A stretch of DNA of 44,635 bases from an uncultured Aquabacterium sp. GTDB lineage: Bacteria > Pseudomonadota > Gammaproteobacteria > Burkholderiales > Burkholderiaceae_C. The translations under genes were made by a program, and so were the position numbers. A model generated the notes under the pieces. It saw only the letters and a program-made list of their open reading frames with translations. It was not told the origin of the DNA and searched no databases. Below, piece after piece: positions 36,317 through 44,635 of this stretch. Every line of letters starts with the position of its first letter. Positions within the stretch are counted from its first letter, which is position 1. Location: NCBI RefSeq assembly GCF_913773725.1, contig NZ_CAJYGK010000114.1, positions 1 to 44,635 on the forward strand. Reading direction: 5' to 3'.

Positions 36317-38593
36317 CTATCTCCGTCTCGCTTTCGTCACGCCGCTGATTTGCAACACTTTCGAAAGAACCGGAGCGAGTCGCGTGGTGTCCGTCGTCTG
36401 GAGCGTGAGTGTAACCGTGATTCGGTCCCGGGCCGTCTCACTGTGGATGGATTGCACCGGAATCTTGGCCTGAGCGAGCACATCGCAGACATCACGCAAC
36501 AGTCCGCCGCGGTCATGGCCCTCCACCAGCACATCGACGGCGTAGTGAGCGTTGTCCGCCACAGCATGGCGCCCCCACGCCACAGGGATGATGCGCTCGG
36601 GGCTGCGCCCTGCCAGTTGGCGGAAGTTGCTGCAGTCGGTGCGATGCACCGCCACGCCCTTGCCGCGGGTGACGTAGCCGCCGATGACATCGGGGGGGGC
36701 AGGCTTGCAGCACCGCGCCAGCTGCGTCAGCAGCGAGTCCATGCCGACCACGAGCACGCCCTTGCCTTCTCCTGGAGCGCCGGCCGCTTCCTGCCGCGCC
36801 AGGCGCTGGGTCAGAAGCTGGTCCGGATCGGGCTCGGGTTCGGCGGGGCGGAAGCTCTGCTCGATGTTGCGCAGCGAGTACTCGTCCTTGCCGACGACGT
36901 CGAACAGCGCTTCGGCGCTGCGAAAACCGAGACGCGCCGCGAGCTCGTCGAGCTTGATGGCGGTCTTGCCCTCGCGCTGAAGCAGCTTCTCGACCAGCTC
37001 GCGGCCCTTGGCAATCGTGGCCTGCTGCGCAAGGGCATTGAACCAGGCGCGCACCTTGGCCTTCGCGCGCTGGCTGCGCAGGTAGCCCAGCTCGGGGTTG
37101 ATCCAGTCGAGTGACGGCCCCCCTTCCTTGACGGAGACGATCTCCACGGTCTGGCCGCTGCGCAGCGGCGTGTTGAGCGTCACCATGGCGCCATCGACCC
37201 GGGCGCCGCGGCAGCGGTGGCCCAGGTTGGTGTGCAGCGTGTAGGCGAAGTCGACCGGGGTGGCGCCCGCAGGCAGGTCGATGATCTCGCCTTCCGGGGT
37301 GAACACATAGATGCGATCGTCGAAGAGGCCGGCGCCGGCCTGCCCACCCTGGGCTTCGTCGGCGCTGGCCAGATCGCGCTCCCACGCGAGCAGCTGGCGC
37401 AACACGGTCTTGCGCGCCTCGGCCACGCGGCTTTCGAAATCGCCGGCAGCCTGTACACCGGCGTAACCCTTGGCACCAGCCTCCTTGTAAGCCCAGTGGG
37501 CCGCCACGCCGCTTTCGGCATGGTCGTGCATGTCCTGGGTGCGGATCTGGATCTCGATCGTGCGGCCCTGGTCGTCGCGCACCACGGTGTGCAACGACTG
37601 GTAGCCATTGGGCTTGGGCCGCACGATGTAGTCCGAGAACTCCTCGGGCAGGGCGTGCCAGACCTCGTGCACGCGGCTGAGCGCGGCATAGCATGCCGGC
37701 ACGTCGGCCACGATCACCCGCAGGGCGCGCAGATCGAACACGCGCTCGATCGGCAGCTGCTTGCCCTGCATCTTTTTCCAGATGCTGTAGAGGTGCTTGG
37801 GGCGCCCTTGCACCTGGGCGTCGATCCCGACTTCGGACAGGGCCTGCGTGAGCTGCCGGCGCAACTGCTCGACGTGGCTTTCCCGCTCGAGCCGCTTCTC
37901 GAGCAGCGAGCGCGCAATGCTGCGATAGGTGTCCGGTTCTAGGAAGCGGAAGGACAGGTCTTCCAGCTCCCACTTGATCTGCCAGATGCCGAGCCGATTG
38001 GCCAGCGGCGCAAACACCTGCATGGATTCACGCGCCAGGGCGCGCGGACAGGTCTGCTTCGTCTCGGCATAGTGACGCAGGGTCTGGAGCCGCGACGCCA
38101 GCCGCAGCAGGACCACGCGCAGGTCGCGCGAGAACGCCAGCAGCATCTTGCGAATGCGTTCGACCTGCTCGGCACGCAGCGGGCCATCGGTGTCGTCGCC
38201 CAGCGCGTCGCGGGCGTTGCGCTGCACCTGCACCAGTTTGCGGGTGTGCATGACGAGGCCGACGGCGTCGTCGCCGAAGGCACGGGCCACGACCTCCTCA
38301 GGGTCGGTCAGGTATTCGCTGGCATAGACCAGATAGGCCGACGCCTGTAGCGACGGGGGCGCACCGATGCCTTGCAGGATCTGCCGCACGCCATCCGCGT
38401 GGCGCAGCGCGTCCTCGCCGGTGTCGAAGTGCCGGCCGGACAACAGAGGCTCGGCGAACGTGCGGGCCTTGGCCAACAGGTGCTCGCCTCCCGCCGCCTC
38501 GCCGCCGGCCGCGACATCGGCCAGCCCGACGATGGCAGAGGCCTCCGATGCCCCGGCGTCGAGGGGCCCGACTTGCAGGGAACCTGTCTTCAT
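36317..38593 (-). CDS. relA: GTP pyrophosphokinase RelA (monofunctional (p)ppGpp synthetase)
   Basis: 758 residues (E. coli RelA 744). Makes (p)ppGpp when uncharged tRNA enters the ribosome. The N-terminal hydrolase-like domain lacks the HD motif (the site reads ASAYLVYASEYL), so hydrolysis is not expected. The synthetase domain is intact (GRPKHLYSIWKKM, about 266-278; YIVRPKPNGYQSLHTVV; EIQIRTQDMHDHAE), followed by a TGS domain (DDRIYVFTPEGEIIDLPAG), a CC/zinc-finger region (ARCCKPAPPD) and a C-terminal ACT domain. ATG 38593 overlaps the hydrolase stop by 4 bp (ATGA). A SpoT-type hydrolase must be encoded elsewhere. Confidence 0.95.
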   Translation of the reverse strand: MKTGSLQVGPLDAGASEASAIVGLADVAAGGEAAGGEHLLAKARTFAEPLLSGRHFDTGEDALRHADGVRQILQGIGAPPSLQASAYLVYASEYLTDPEEVVARAFGDDAVGLVMHTRKLVQVQRNARDALGDDTDGPLRAEQVERIRKMLLAFSRDLRVVLLRLASRLQTLRHYAETKQTCPRALARESMQVFAPLANRLGIWQIKWELEDLSFRFLEPDTYRSIARSLLEKRLERESHVEQLRRQLTQALSEVGIDAQVQGRPKHLYSIWKKMQGKQLPIERVFDLRALRVIVADVPACYAALSRVHEVWHALPEEFSDYIVRPKPNGYQSLHTVVRDDQGRTIEIQIRTQDMHDHAESGVAAHWAYKEAGAKGYAGVQAAGDFESRVAEARKTVLRQLLAWERDLASADEAQGGQAGAGLFDDRIYVFTPEGEIIDLPAGATPVDFAYTLHTNLGHRCRGARVDGAMVTLNTPLRSGQTVEIVSVKEGGPSLDWINPELGYLRSQRAKAKVRAWFNALAQQATIAKGRELVEKLLQREGKTAIKLDELAARLGFRSAEALFDVVGKDEYSLRNIEQSFRPAEPEPDPDQLLTQRLARQEAAGAPGEGKGVLVVGMDSLLTQLARCCKPAPPDVIGGYVTRGKGVAVHRTDCSNFRQLAGRSPERIIPVAWGRHAVADNAHYAVDVLVEGHDRGGLLRDVCDVLAQAKIPVQSIHSETARDRITVTLTLQTTDTTRLAPVLSKVLQISGVTKARRR

Positions 38594-39516
38594 GCGAGCA
38601 GGAAGTCCTTCACCACCGCCACCTGGTCCGCCGCAACCAGCGTGGGTGCATGCCCCACCCCGGCGAATTCGACAAGGCGCGCACGCGGCCCGCGCTCGGT
38701 CATGGCGCGCGCCGTGTCGGCATCAAGCAGGTCGGACTCGGCGCCACGGAGCAACAAGGTCTCGCAGCGCAGCGCGTCGTACAACTGCCACAGCATCGCT
38801 TCACCGCTGCTGGCGCTGTCGGCCGTCATGGTCTTGAAGGGCGCGGCAATGGCTGGGTCATAGTGAAGAACCAGGCCGGCGCCGTCCGGTGCCGGCCGCA
38901 GCAAGGGTTCCGACAAGGCCAGCCATTGCGCAGGCGTGTGCGGTCCGAATCCGGCCGAAATGCTCCAGAGGTAATCGGCAGCCTGCTGTACGTCATCGAA
39001 TCGCAGCGGCTTGCCCAGGTAGTCGCCAATGCGGACGAGGGCTTCGTGCCGCAGACGCGGGCCGACATCGTTGAGCACGAGGCGGCGGTAACGCGCACCA
39101 GAGACTTCGGACGGCACGCTGGACAGGGCCAGACCGATGAGCCCGCCCATGGACGTCCCGATCCAATCGACATCCATCGGGCTCGGGGCGCCCAGTTGCT
39201 GACGGAGGTGTTGCATGAGCACCACCATGTCGGACGCGTAAGTGAACACCTGGTACCCGGCAGGATCGGCCAGCCAATCCGAATGGCCGCGGCCGACCAC
39301 ATCCGGGCAGATCACCTGGTAGTGCGGGCTCAACGCCTGGGCCAGCACGTCGAAATCACGTCCCTGACGGCTCAGGCCATGCACGCAGATCAGCACGCGC
39401 GGGTTGGACTGATCCCCCCAGCGCCAATAGGCCATGCGGTGTGCCTGGGCGTCCGAGCGGCTCGCACCGGGGCAGGTCACGTACTCGAGCACGGGTTGGA
39501 TTTGCGCTTGCGTCAT
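38590..39516 (-). CDS. Alpha/beta hydrolase
   Basis: 308 residues with a standard alpha/beta-hydrolase fold. The oxyanion segment VHGLSRQGRDFD is near 45-56, the nucleophile elbow GTSMGG has Ser122, an acidic residue is expected near LLRGAESDLLD, and His is in AGVGHAPTL (about 291). No signal peptide; probably cytoplasmic. The substrate is unknown. The stop overlaps the relA start (ATGA), so the two are translationally coupled. Divergent from the 3-hydroxybutyrate dehydrogenase gene with 76 bp between. No clear Shine-Dalgarno at ATG 39516. Confidence 0.9.
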   Translation of the reverse strand: MTQAQIQPVLEYVTCPGASRSDAQAHRMAYWRWGDQSNPRVLICVHGLSRQGRDFDVLAQALSPHYQVICPDVVGRGHSDWLADPAGYQVFTYASDMVVLMQHLRQQLGAPSPMDVDWIGTSMGGLIGLALSSVPSEVSGARYRRLVLNDVGPRLRHEALVRIGDYLGKPLRFDDVQQAADYLWSISAGFGPHTPAQWLALSEPLLRPAPDGAGLVLHYDPAIAAPFKTMTADSASSGEAMLWQLYDALRCETLLLRGAESDLLDADTARAMTERGPRARLVEFAGVGHAPTLVAADQVAVVKDFLLA

Positions 39517-39592
39517 GGTGCAGGAAGGCTGGAATCAGATAATGGGCCGACTGTCATACATTGTCTGTGTACTCGCCAACAGGAGGCCCGAG

Positions 39593-40375
39593 ATGTTGAA
39601 AGGAAAAACCGCCCTCGTGACCGGATCCACCAGCGGCATTGGCCTGGGGATTGCCGAAAAGCTCGCGGCACAGGGCGCTCACGTCATTCTGAACGGGTTT
39701 GGTGATGTCGACGGGCCCCAGGCCGCCGTTGCCACAGCCGGACAGGCACATGGCATCCGTGTGGGCTTCCATGGCGCGGACATGTCCAAGCCGGCCGAGA
39801 TCGCCGACATGATGGCCTATGCCGAGCGCGAGTTCGGCGGCGTGGATGTTTTGGTCAACAACGCCGGCATCCAGCACGTGTCCCTGGTCGAGGACTTCCC
39901 GATCGAGAAGTGGGATGCCGTGATCGCCATCAACCTCAGTTCGGCCTTCCACACGACGCGTCTGGCCATTCCGGGCATGCGGGCCAAGAACTGGGGGCGG
40001 GTCATCAACCTCGCCTCGGTGCACGGACTGGTTGGGTCGGCGGGCAAGTCGGCTTATGTGGCCGCAAAGCATGGCATCGTCGGCCTGACCAAGGTGGTCG
40101 CGCTGGAGACCGCCACCACCGGCATCACGGTCAACGCCATCTGCCCGGGCTGGGTTCTGACTCCCCTGGTGCAGAAGCAGATCGACGACAAGGCGGCGCG
40201 TGAAGGCATCTCTCTTGCCGAGGCGCAAAAAGGCCTGCTGGGCGAGAAGCAGCCGTCCCTGCAGTTCGTGACACCGGGGCAACTGGGGGATCTGGCCGTG
40301 TTCCTGTGTTCGTCGGCTGGAGACAACATCCGCGGGGCCGCGTGGAACATGGACGGAGGCTGGGCGGCCCAATAA
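39593..40375 (+). CDS. bdhA: 3-hydroxybutyrate dehydrogenase (SDR family)
   Basis: 260 residues. NAD-dependent oxidation of D-3-hydroxybutyrate to acetoacetate, used when PHB is broken down. The SDR nucleotide motif TGSTSGIGLGIA (about 10-21), NNAG (89-92), the catalytic Ser142, Tyr155 and Lys159 (SAYVAAK) and the family C-terminus GAAWNMDGGWAAQ are present; the conserved QHVSLVEDFP and CPGWVLTPLVQKQI segments are typical of this enzyme rather than of FabG. AGGAGG lies 6 nt before ATG 39593. mnmC begins 6 bp after the stop. Fits with phaR in the same window. Confidence 0.94.
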   Translation: MLKGKTALVTGSTSGIGLGIAEKLAAQGAHVILNGFGDVDGPQAAVATAGQAHGIRVGFHGADMSKPAEIADMMAYAEREFGGVDVLVNNAGIQHVSLVEDFPIEKWDAVIAINLSSAFHTTRLAIPGMRAKNWGRVINLASVHGLVGSAGKSAYVAAKHGIVGLTKVVALETATTGITVNAICPGWVLTPLVQKQIDDKAAREGISLAEAQKGLLGEKQPSLQFVTPGQLGDLAVFLCSSAGDNIRGAAWNMDGGWAAQ

Positions 40376-40381
40376 TCGGGC

Positions 40382-42448
40382 ATGCCCCTGCATCCTGCCA
40401 AGCTGGGCGACGCGCCGAATGGCCGCGCGCCCGGCGTGCCCTACTCCCTTCTGTACGAGGACCTTTATCACGCCGAGGACGGCGCCTGGGCGCAGGCACG
40501 CGAGGTGTTTTTGGCGGGCAACGGCTTGCCAGAGCGCTGGCGGGGCCGGGAGCGTTTCGTCATCCTCGAAACAGGGTTCGGCCTCGGGAACAACTTCCTC
40601 GCCGCGTGGCAGGCTTGGCGGGCGGATCCTGAACGCTGCGACGAGCTGATCTTCATCTCGGTCGAAAAGCACCCACTCGATCACGCCACCCTGATGGCCG
40701 TGCATGCGGGCCAGGCCGATGAGGCGCTGCAGCTTGCCGAGCGGCTGCGTGCGGCCTGGCCGCCGCTGACACCGGGCTGGCACGGTTTGGAGTTTGACGA
40801 GCCCGCGCTTCAGCCCAGCCCGCAGGCGCCTTGTCCGAGGGTGCGCCTGCAGTTGGGGCTGGGGGATGTGGCAGACCTGCTGCCCTCGCTGCTGGCCCAG
40901 GCAGATGCCTTCTTCCTGGATGGGTTCGCGCCGGACAAAAACCCGGACATGTGGGACGCGCAACTGCTGTCCCGCCTTCATCGACTCGCCGCGCCAGAAG
41001 CCACAGCCGCCACTTGGACAATCGCCCGTTCGGTCCGCGAGGGGTTGGCCGCAGCCGGCTTCGCGGTGAAGCAGATGCAGGGCTGCGGCAGCAAGAGGGA
41101 CATGCTGACCGCCCGCTATGCGCCGCGCCATGTAGCACCGCCACCACCGGGTGGCCTGTGGCCGCCGCCAGAGCACCGGCATGCCGTGGTGGTGGGGGCC
41201 GGCCTGGCCGGCGCAAGTGCCGCTTGGTCACTGTGCCGGGCCGGCTGGCGCGTGACGCTGCTGGAACGCCACCCCGGCCCTGCGCAGGCCACGTCAGGCA
41301 ACCCCGGGGGACTGTTCCACAGCATCGTGCACGGGGAAGACGGCGTCCACGCGCGGGCACACCGCGCGGCAGTGCTGGCCCTGTGGCGACGGGCATCCCG
41401 ATGGCTTGCCGAAGGCCGCCTGAAGGGGGCGGCCAATGGGCTGCTGCGACTGGACCCGAAGACGGGGGACGACGATGCGCGGCAACTGCTGAATCGCCTG
41501 GGATTGCCTGAGGACCATGTCCGCTGGATGGACGCCCACGAAGGCGCGTCGGCCTGCGGCCTTGCCATTCCGAGCGGAGGATGGTGGTTCGCGCAGGCGG
41601 GATGGCTTCATCCCGCGGGGCTGGCCGAGTTGCTGCTCGAAGAGGCCGCGCAGCGCGCGCCGGGCACGCTGACGCGGCGATTCGGTGTGGAAGTGGCCGC
41701 CTTGCGGCCTGGACCGAACGACGCCGCTGCGGGCGCCAGCGAGTGGACGCTGCTGGATCCCGCCGGAGGCGTGCTGGCCCGCAGCGGCACCGTGGTGCTG
41801 GCCAATGCGCTGGGTGCCCTGCCCCTTCTGGCCAGCTTGCCGCCTGAACACGCGGTCAGCCTGCCCCCCTTGAGCCCGGTTCGGGGGCAGATCACGGTGG
41901 TGCCCGGTCAGGCCGATCTGCCACGTGTGCCGGTGGCCGGCAGCGGCTACGCCCTGACCCTGGACGCGCAGACCCTGCTGTGTGGCGCAACCACCCAGCA
42001 CCACGACGACGACCCCACGGTCCGGGCTGCCGACCATGTTCGCAACGTGGCCCACGCCGAACGCCTCGGTGTGCCGGGCCTGCAGGCGCGGTGGAATGCC
42101 CATCCGGAAACCATCCAGGGGCGCGTGGGCTGGCGGGCGGTCACGCCGGACCGTCTGCCGCTGGTGGGCCCACCTGCCTGGTCCGAGGCCCGCCTGAAAG
42201 CCGTCGCACGCCTGCGCCTGGATCAGCCGCGCATGCTGCCCCGGACCCGAGACACCCAGGGGGGGCTGTACCTGCTGTCAGGGCTGGGCTCGCGGGGCAT
42301 CGCCTGGTCCTTGTTGGCGGGAGACCTGCTTGCCCATTGGGTGACAGGCACCCCGTGCCCGGTGGAGGTCGACCTGCGAGACGCTCTGGACCCTGCCCGG
42401 TTTGCTGCGCGCCAGGCACGGCACCCTGGTGGCCAATCAAAACCTTGA
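40382..42448 (+). CDS. mnmC: Bifunctional tRNA mnm5s2U34 synthesis enzyme MnmC
   Basis: 688 residues (E. coli 668). Completes the wobble-uridine modification 5-methylaminomethyl-2-thiouridine. The N-terminal methyltransferase part has LYEDLYHAEDGAWAQAREVF, a SAM motif FVILETGFGLGNNFL (about 59-73) and FFLDGFAPDKNPDMW; the C-terminal FAD-dependent demodification part starts near 268 with VVVGAGLAGASAAWSL and contains SGNPGGLFHSIVH. Both halves look intact. ATG 40382 follows the dehydrogenase stop by 6 bp, so co-transcription is likely although the functions are unrelated. Confidence 0.95.
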   Translation: MPLHPAKLGDAPNGRAPGVPYSLLYEDLYHAEDGAWAQAREVFLAGNGLPERWRGRERFVILETGFGLGNNFLAAWQAWRADPERCDELIFISVEKHPLDHATLMAVHAGQADEALQLAERLRAAWPPLTPGWHGLEFDEPALQPSPQAPCPRVRLQLGLGDVADLLPSLLAQADAFFLDGFAPDKNPDMWDAQLLSRLHRLAAPEATAATWTIARSVREGLAAAGFAVKQMQGCGSKRDMLTARYAPRHVAPPPPGGLWPPPEHRHAVVVGAGLAGASAAWSLCRAGWRVTLLERHPGPAQATSGNPGGLFHSIVHGEDGVHARAHRAAVLALWRRASRWLAEGRLKGAANGLLRLDPKTGDDDARQLLNRLGLPEDHVRWMDAHEGASACGLAIPSGGWWFAQAGWLHPAGLAELLLEEAAQRAPGTLTRRFGVEVAALRPGPNDAAAGASEWTLLDPAGGVLARSGTVVLANALGALPLLASLPPEHAVSLPPLSPVRGQITVVPGQADLPRVPVAGSGYALTLDAQTLLCGATTQHHDDDPTVRAADHVRNVAHAERLGVPGLQARWNAHPETIQGRVGWRAVTPDRLPLVGPPAWSEARLKAVARLRLDQPRMLPRTRDTQGGLYLLSGLGSRGIAWSLLAGDLLAHWVTGTPCPVEVDLRDALDPARFAARQARHPGGQSKP

Positions 42449-42518
42449 CGACGGCGTTCCCCCGCATGGGACCCCGGTCCGGGGTGAGATACAGTGCGTG
42501 CGCCTCCCTTTCGATGAC

Positions 42519-42959
42519 ATGAGCCAAGACGCTGATTCCCTCCCCTTGCCCGGCCTGACAGATCGCCTCCGACTGGACAAATGGCTTTGGGCAGCGCGCT
42601 TCTACAAGACCCGCAGCCTGGCCGCGGAAGACATCGACAAGGGCCGCATCCAGGTCAATGGGCAGGCCGCCAAGGCTTCGCGCGAGCTTCGCGGAGGCGA
42701 GACGCTGGACATCCGCCAGGGGCAACTGACCCGAACTGTCCTCGTGAAGGCAATCAGCTCGGTGCGCGGCCCTGCGCCGCAGGCGCAACGACTGTACGAA
42801 GAAACGGCCGAGAGCGTGCAGCGCCGCGCCGAACACACCGAACGCAGGCGCCTGGCATCCGAGCCGGCCGAGAGCATCGAGCAAGGCCGCCCCACCAAGC
42901 GAGACCGCCGCCGCCTGGCGGACTGGGAACGGTGGTCTGCCAGCGCTGAGGACCACTGA
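42519..42959 (+). CDS. hslR: S4-domain RNA-binding protein, HslR/Hsp15 type
   Basis: 146 residues from ATG 42519. The S4 domain covers about 14-75 (RLDKWLWAARFYKTRSLA; IDKGRIQVNGQAAKASREL), followed by an Arg/Glu-rich tail, the Hsp15 layout. E. coli Hsp15 binds stalled 50S subunits carrying nascent chains and is heat-induced. Here it lies just upstream of the heat-shock pair grpE-dnaK, but no sigma-32 site was seen before it. 70 bp separate it from mnmC. Confidence 0.9.
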   Translation: MSQDADSLPLPGLTDRLRLDKWLWAARFYKTRSLAAEDIDKGRIQVNGQAAKASRELRGGETLDIRQGQLTRTVLVKAISSVRGPAPQAQRLYEETAESVQRRAEHTERRRLASEPAESIEQGRPTKRDRRRLADWERWSASAEDH

Positions 42960-43002
42960 GCCGCCACGCGCCCTCTTGTGAAGTTTTTTTGATGGGCTGC
43001 CC

Positions 43003-43030
43003 CTTGAAAGCCTGGGCGACGCCCCGATCT
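43003..43030 (+). promoter_or_regulatory. Sigma-32 promoter of grpE
   Basis: CTTGAAA (43003-43009), a 12-bp spacer and CCCCGATCT (43022-43030) match the sigma-32 consensus CTTGAAA-N11-16-CCCCATnT with a perfect -35. Transcription would start near 43037, about 30 bases before ATG. Confidence 0.85.
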
Positions 43031-43065
43031 GCGCAAAGTTTTCGCATCCAACCCCATAAACAGAG

Positions 43066-43605
43066 ATGAGCGACACCCCCCATATGCCCGAGCAAGGCCA
43101 AGAGGCCCCCACCTCCGCCCAGGCCGACGCCGCCCCCTCGGTCGAGCAGCAGCTGTGCGAGTTGCAGGCCAAGCATACCGAGGTGGCAGACGCCTACCTG
43201 CGCGCCAAGGCCGAAGCCGAGAACACCCGGCGCCGCGCCGAGGACGAGATCAGCAAGGCTCGCAAGTTCGCCATCGAGTCGTTCGCTGAAAGCCTGCTGC
43301 CCGTACGGGACAGCCTCGAGGCGGCCATCGCCACCCAGGCAGCCAAGCCCGACACCCCTGTCGAAGTGGTGCTGGAAGGGGTCCAGGCCACGCTCCGCCA
43401 GCTTGCTTCGGCACTGGAGCGCAACAAGGTGCTGGAGATCAACCCGGCCCAGGGCGCCAAGTTCGACCCGAACCTGCACCAGGCGATCAGTATGGTGCCG
43501 GCCGACCAGGAGGCCAACACCGTGGTGGGCGTGCTGCAGAAGGGCTATTCGATTGCAGATCGCATCCTGCGCCCCGCGTTGGTCACGGTCGCTGCACCGA
43601 AGTAA
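43066..43605 (+). CDS. grpE: Nucleotide exchange factor GrpE
   Basis: 179 residues. Releases ADP from DnaK in the Hsp70 cycle. The polar N-terminus (about 1-25) is followed by the long dimerising helix ([26 protein letters not shown] lies around 32-57) and the C-terminal beta domain with [16 protein letters not shown] and [21 protein letters not shown]. Length is close to other betaproteobacterial GrpE proteins. ATG 43066; the first methionine is favoured over Met7. dnaK follows after 166 bp with a second heat-shock promoter. Confidence 0.97.
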   Translation: MSDTPHMPEQGQEAPTSAQADAAPSVEQQLCELQAKHTEVADAYLRAKAEAENTRRRAEDEISKARKFAIESFAESLLPVRDSLEAAIATQAAKPDTPVEVVLEGVQATLRQLASALERNKVLEINPAQGAKFDPNLHQAISMVPADQEANTVVGVLQKGYSIADRILRPALVTVAAPK

Positions 43606-43640
43606 TCCGGAGCGAACCCGCCTCGGGCGCGGTAGGCCGA

Positions 43641-43675
43641 CCGGCTTGCGACAGATCAACCTGATCGCTCGCCGG
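43641..43675 (+). other. Bulged hairpin between grpE and dnaK
   Basis: CCGGC (43641-43645) pairs with GCCGG (43671-43675) and GATCA/TGATC forms an inner stem around a 3-nt loop, with short mismatched parts between. No U tract follows, so it may protect or separate the grpE and dnaK messages rather than end transcription. Confidence 0.4.
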
Positions 43676-43679
43676 CCCT

Positions 43680-43707
43680 CTTGAAAAACCCCACGGCGCA
43701 CGCATTT
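43680..43707 (+). promoter_or_regulatory. Second sigma-32 promoter, for dnaK
   Basis: CTTGAAA (43680-43686), a 14-bp spacer and CGCATTT (43701-43707) resemble a sigma-32 promoter with a perfect -35 and a weaker -10. It would give a 58-base leader for dnaK and independent extra expression. Confidence 0.62.
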
Positions 43708-43759
43708 CACCGAACAAGCGGAAGCACTGGGCTTCCACACACAGATTCAGATTCCCTAG

Positions 43760-44635
<876 letters not shown>

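Overview
The window is an accessory-free stretch of chromosome from a GC-rich betaproteobacterium, most probably order Burkholderiales (Comamonadaceae/Sphaerotilaceae-like). This rests on protein flavour (PhaR, type B L31, monofunctional RelA, Bfr with a following Bfd), gene order (trxA-rho-rpmE2; pstSCAB-phoU-phoB-phoR; rlmE/yhbY divergent beside ftsH-folP-glmM; carA-carB-greA) and strong GC3 bias. I see no prophage, insertion sequence, CRISPR array, toxin-antitoxin pair or island boundary. The genus is inference.

Layout. 1-5700: end of a patatin-like gene, tex, pyrD and a large degenerate-kinase/HDOD fusion. 5968-10078: trxA, rho with a long leader, rpmE2 and a GT-C-type membrane protein. 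10127-17539: the whole phosphate regulon on the minus strand (pstS-pstC-pstA-pstB-phoU-phoB-phoR), with a divergent fasciclin-domain lipoprotein gene. The shared 236-bp gap has one Pho box facing pstS and four phased Pho half-sites facing the fasciclin gene. 17635-22789: glmM, folP, ftsH and rlmE (minus), with a near-consensus sigma-32 promoter before ftsH. 22807-28915: yhbY (plus), then carA-carB-greA-DUF4149 (minus). 29143-29915: bacterioferritin and Bfd, the latter with a Fur-like site inside its promoter spacer. 30010-35948: an unknown gene, a 2-hydroxyacid dehydrogenase/MFS pair, an ABC ATPase-rlmB-lipoprotein operon, a TesA-like esterase and phaR. 36211-39516: tRNA-Val(GAC) and an alpha/beta hydrolase-relA pair with an ATGA overlap. 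39593-44635: 3-hydroxybutyrate dehydrogenase, mnmC, an HslR-like S4 protein, grpE and the first 288 codons of dnaK, with sigma-32-type promoters before both chaperone genes.

Themes. Several stress circuits sit side by side: phosphate starvation (Pst/Pho), heat shock (ftsH, grpE, dnaK), the stringent response (RelA), iron (Bfr/Bfd) and carbon storage (PhaR, 3-hydroxybutyrate dehydrogenase). I found no obvious multi-gene undescribed system. The most unusual items are the degenerate-kinase/HDOD protein and the phased Pho-box array that appears to place a secreted fasciclin-domain lipoprotein in the phosphate-starvation regulon. Start codons and promoters were read by eye; homology calls come from motif recognition without database searches.
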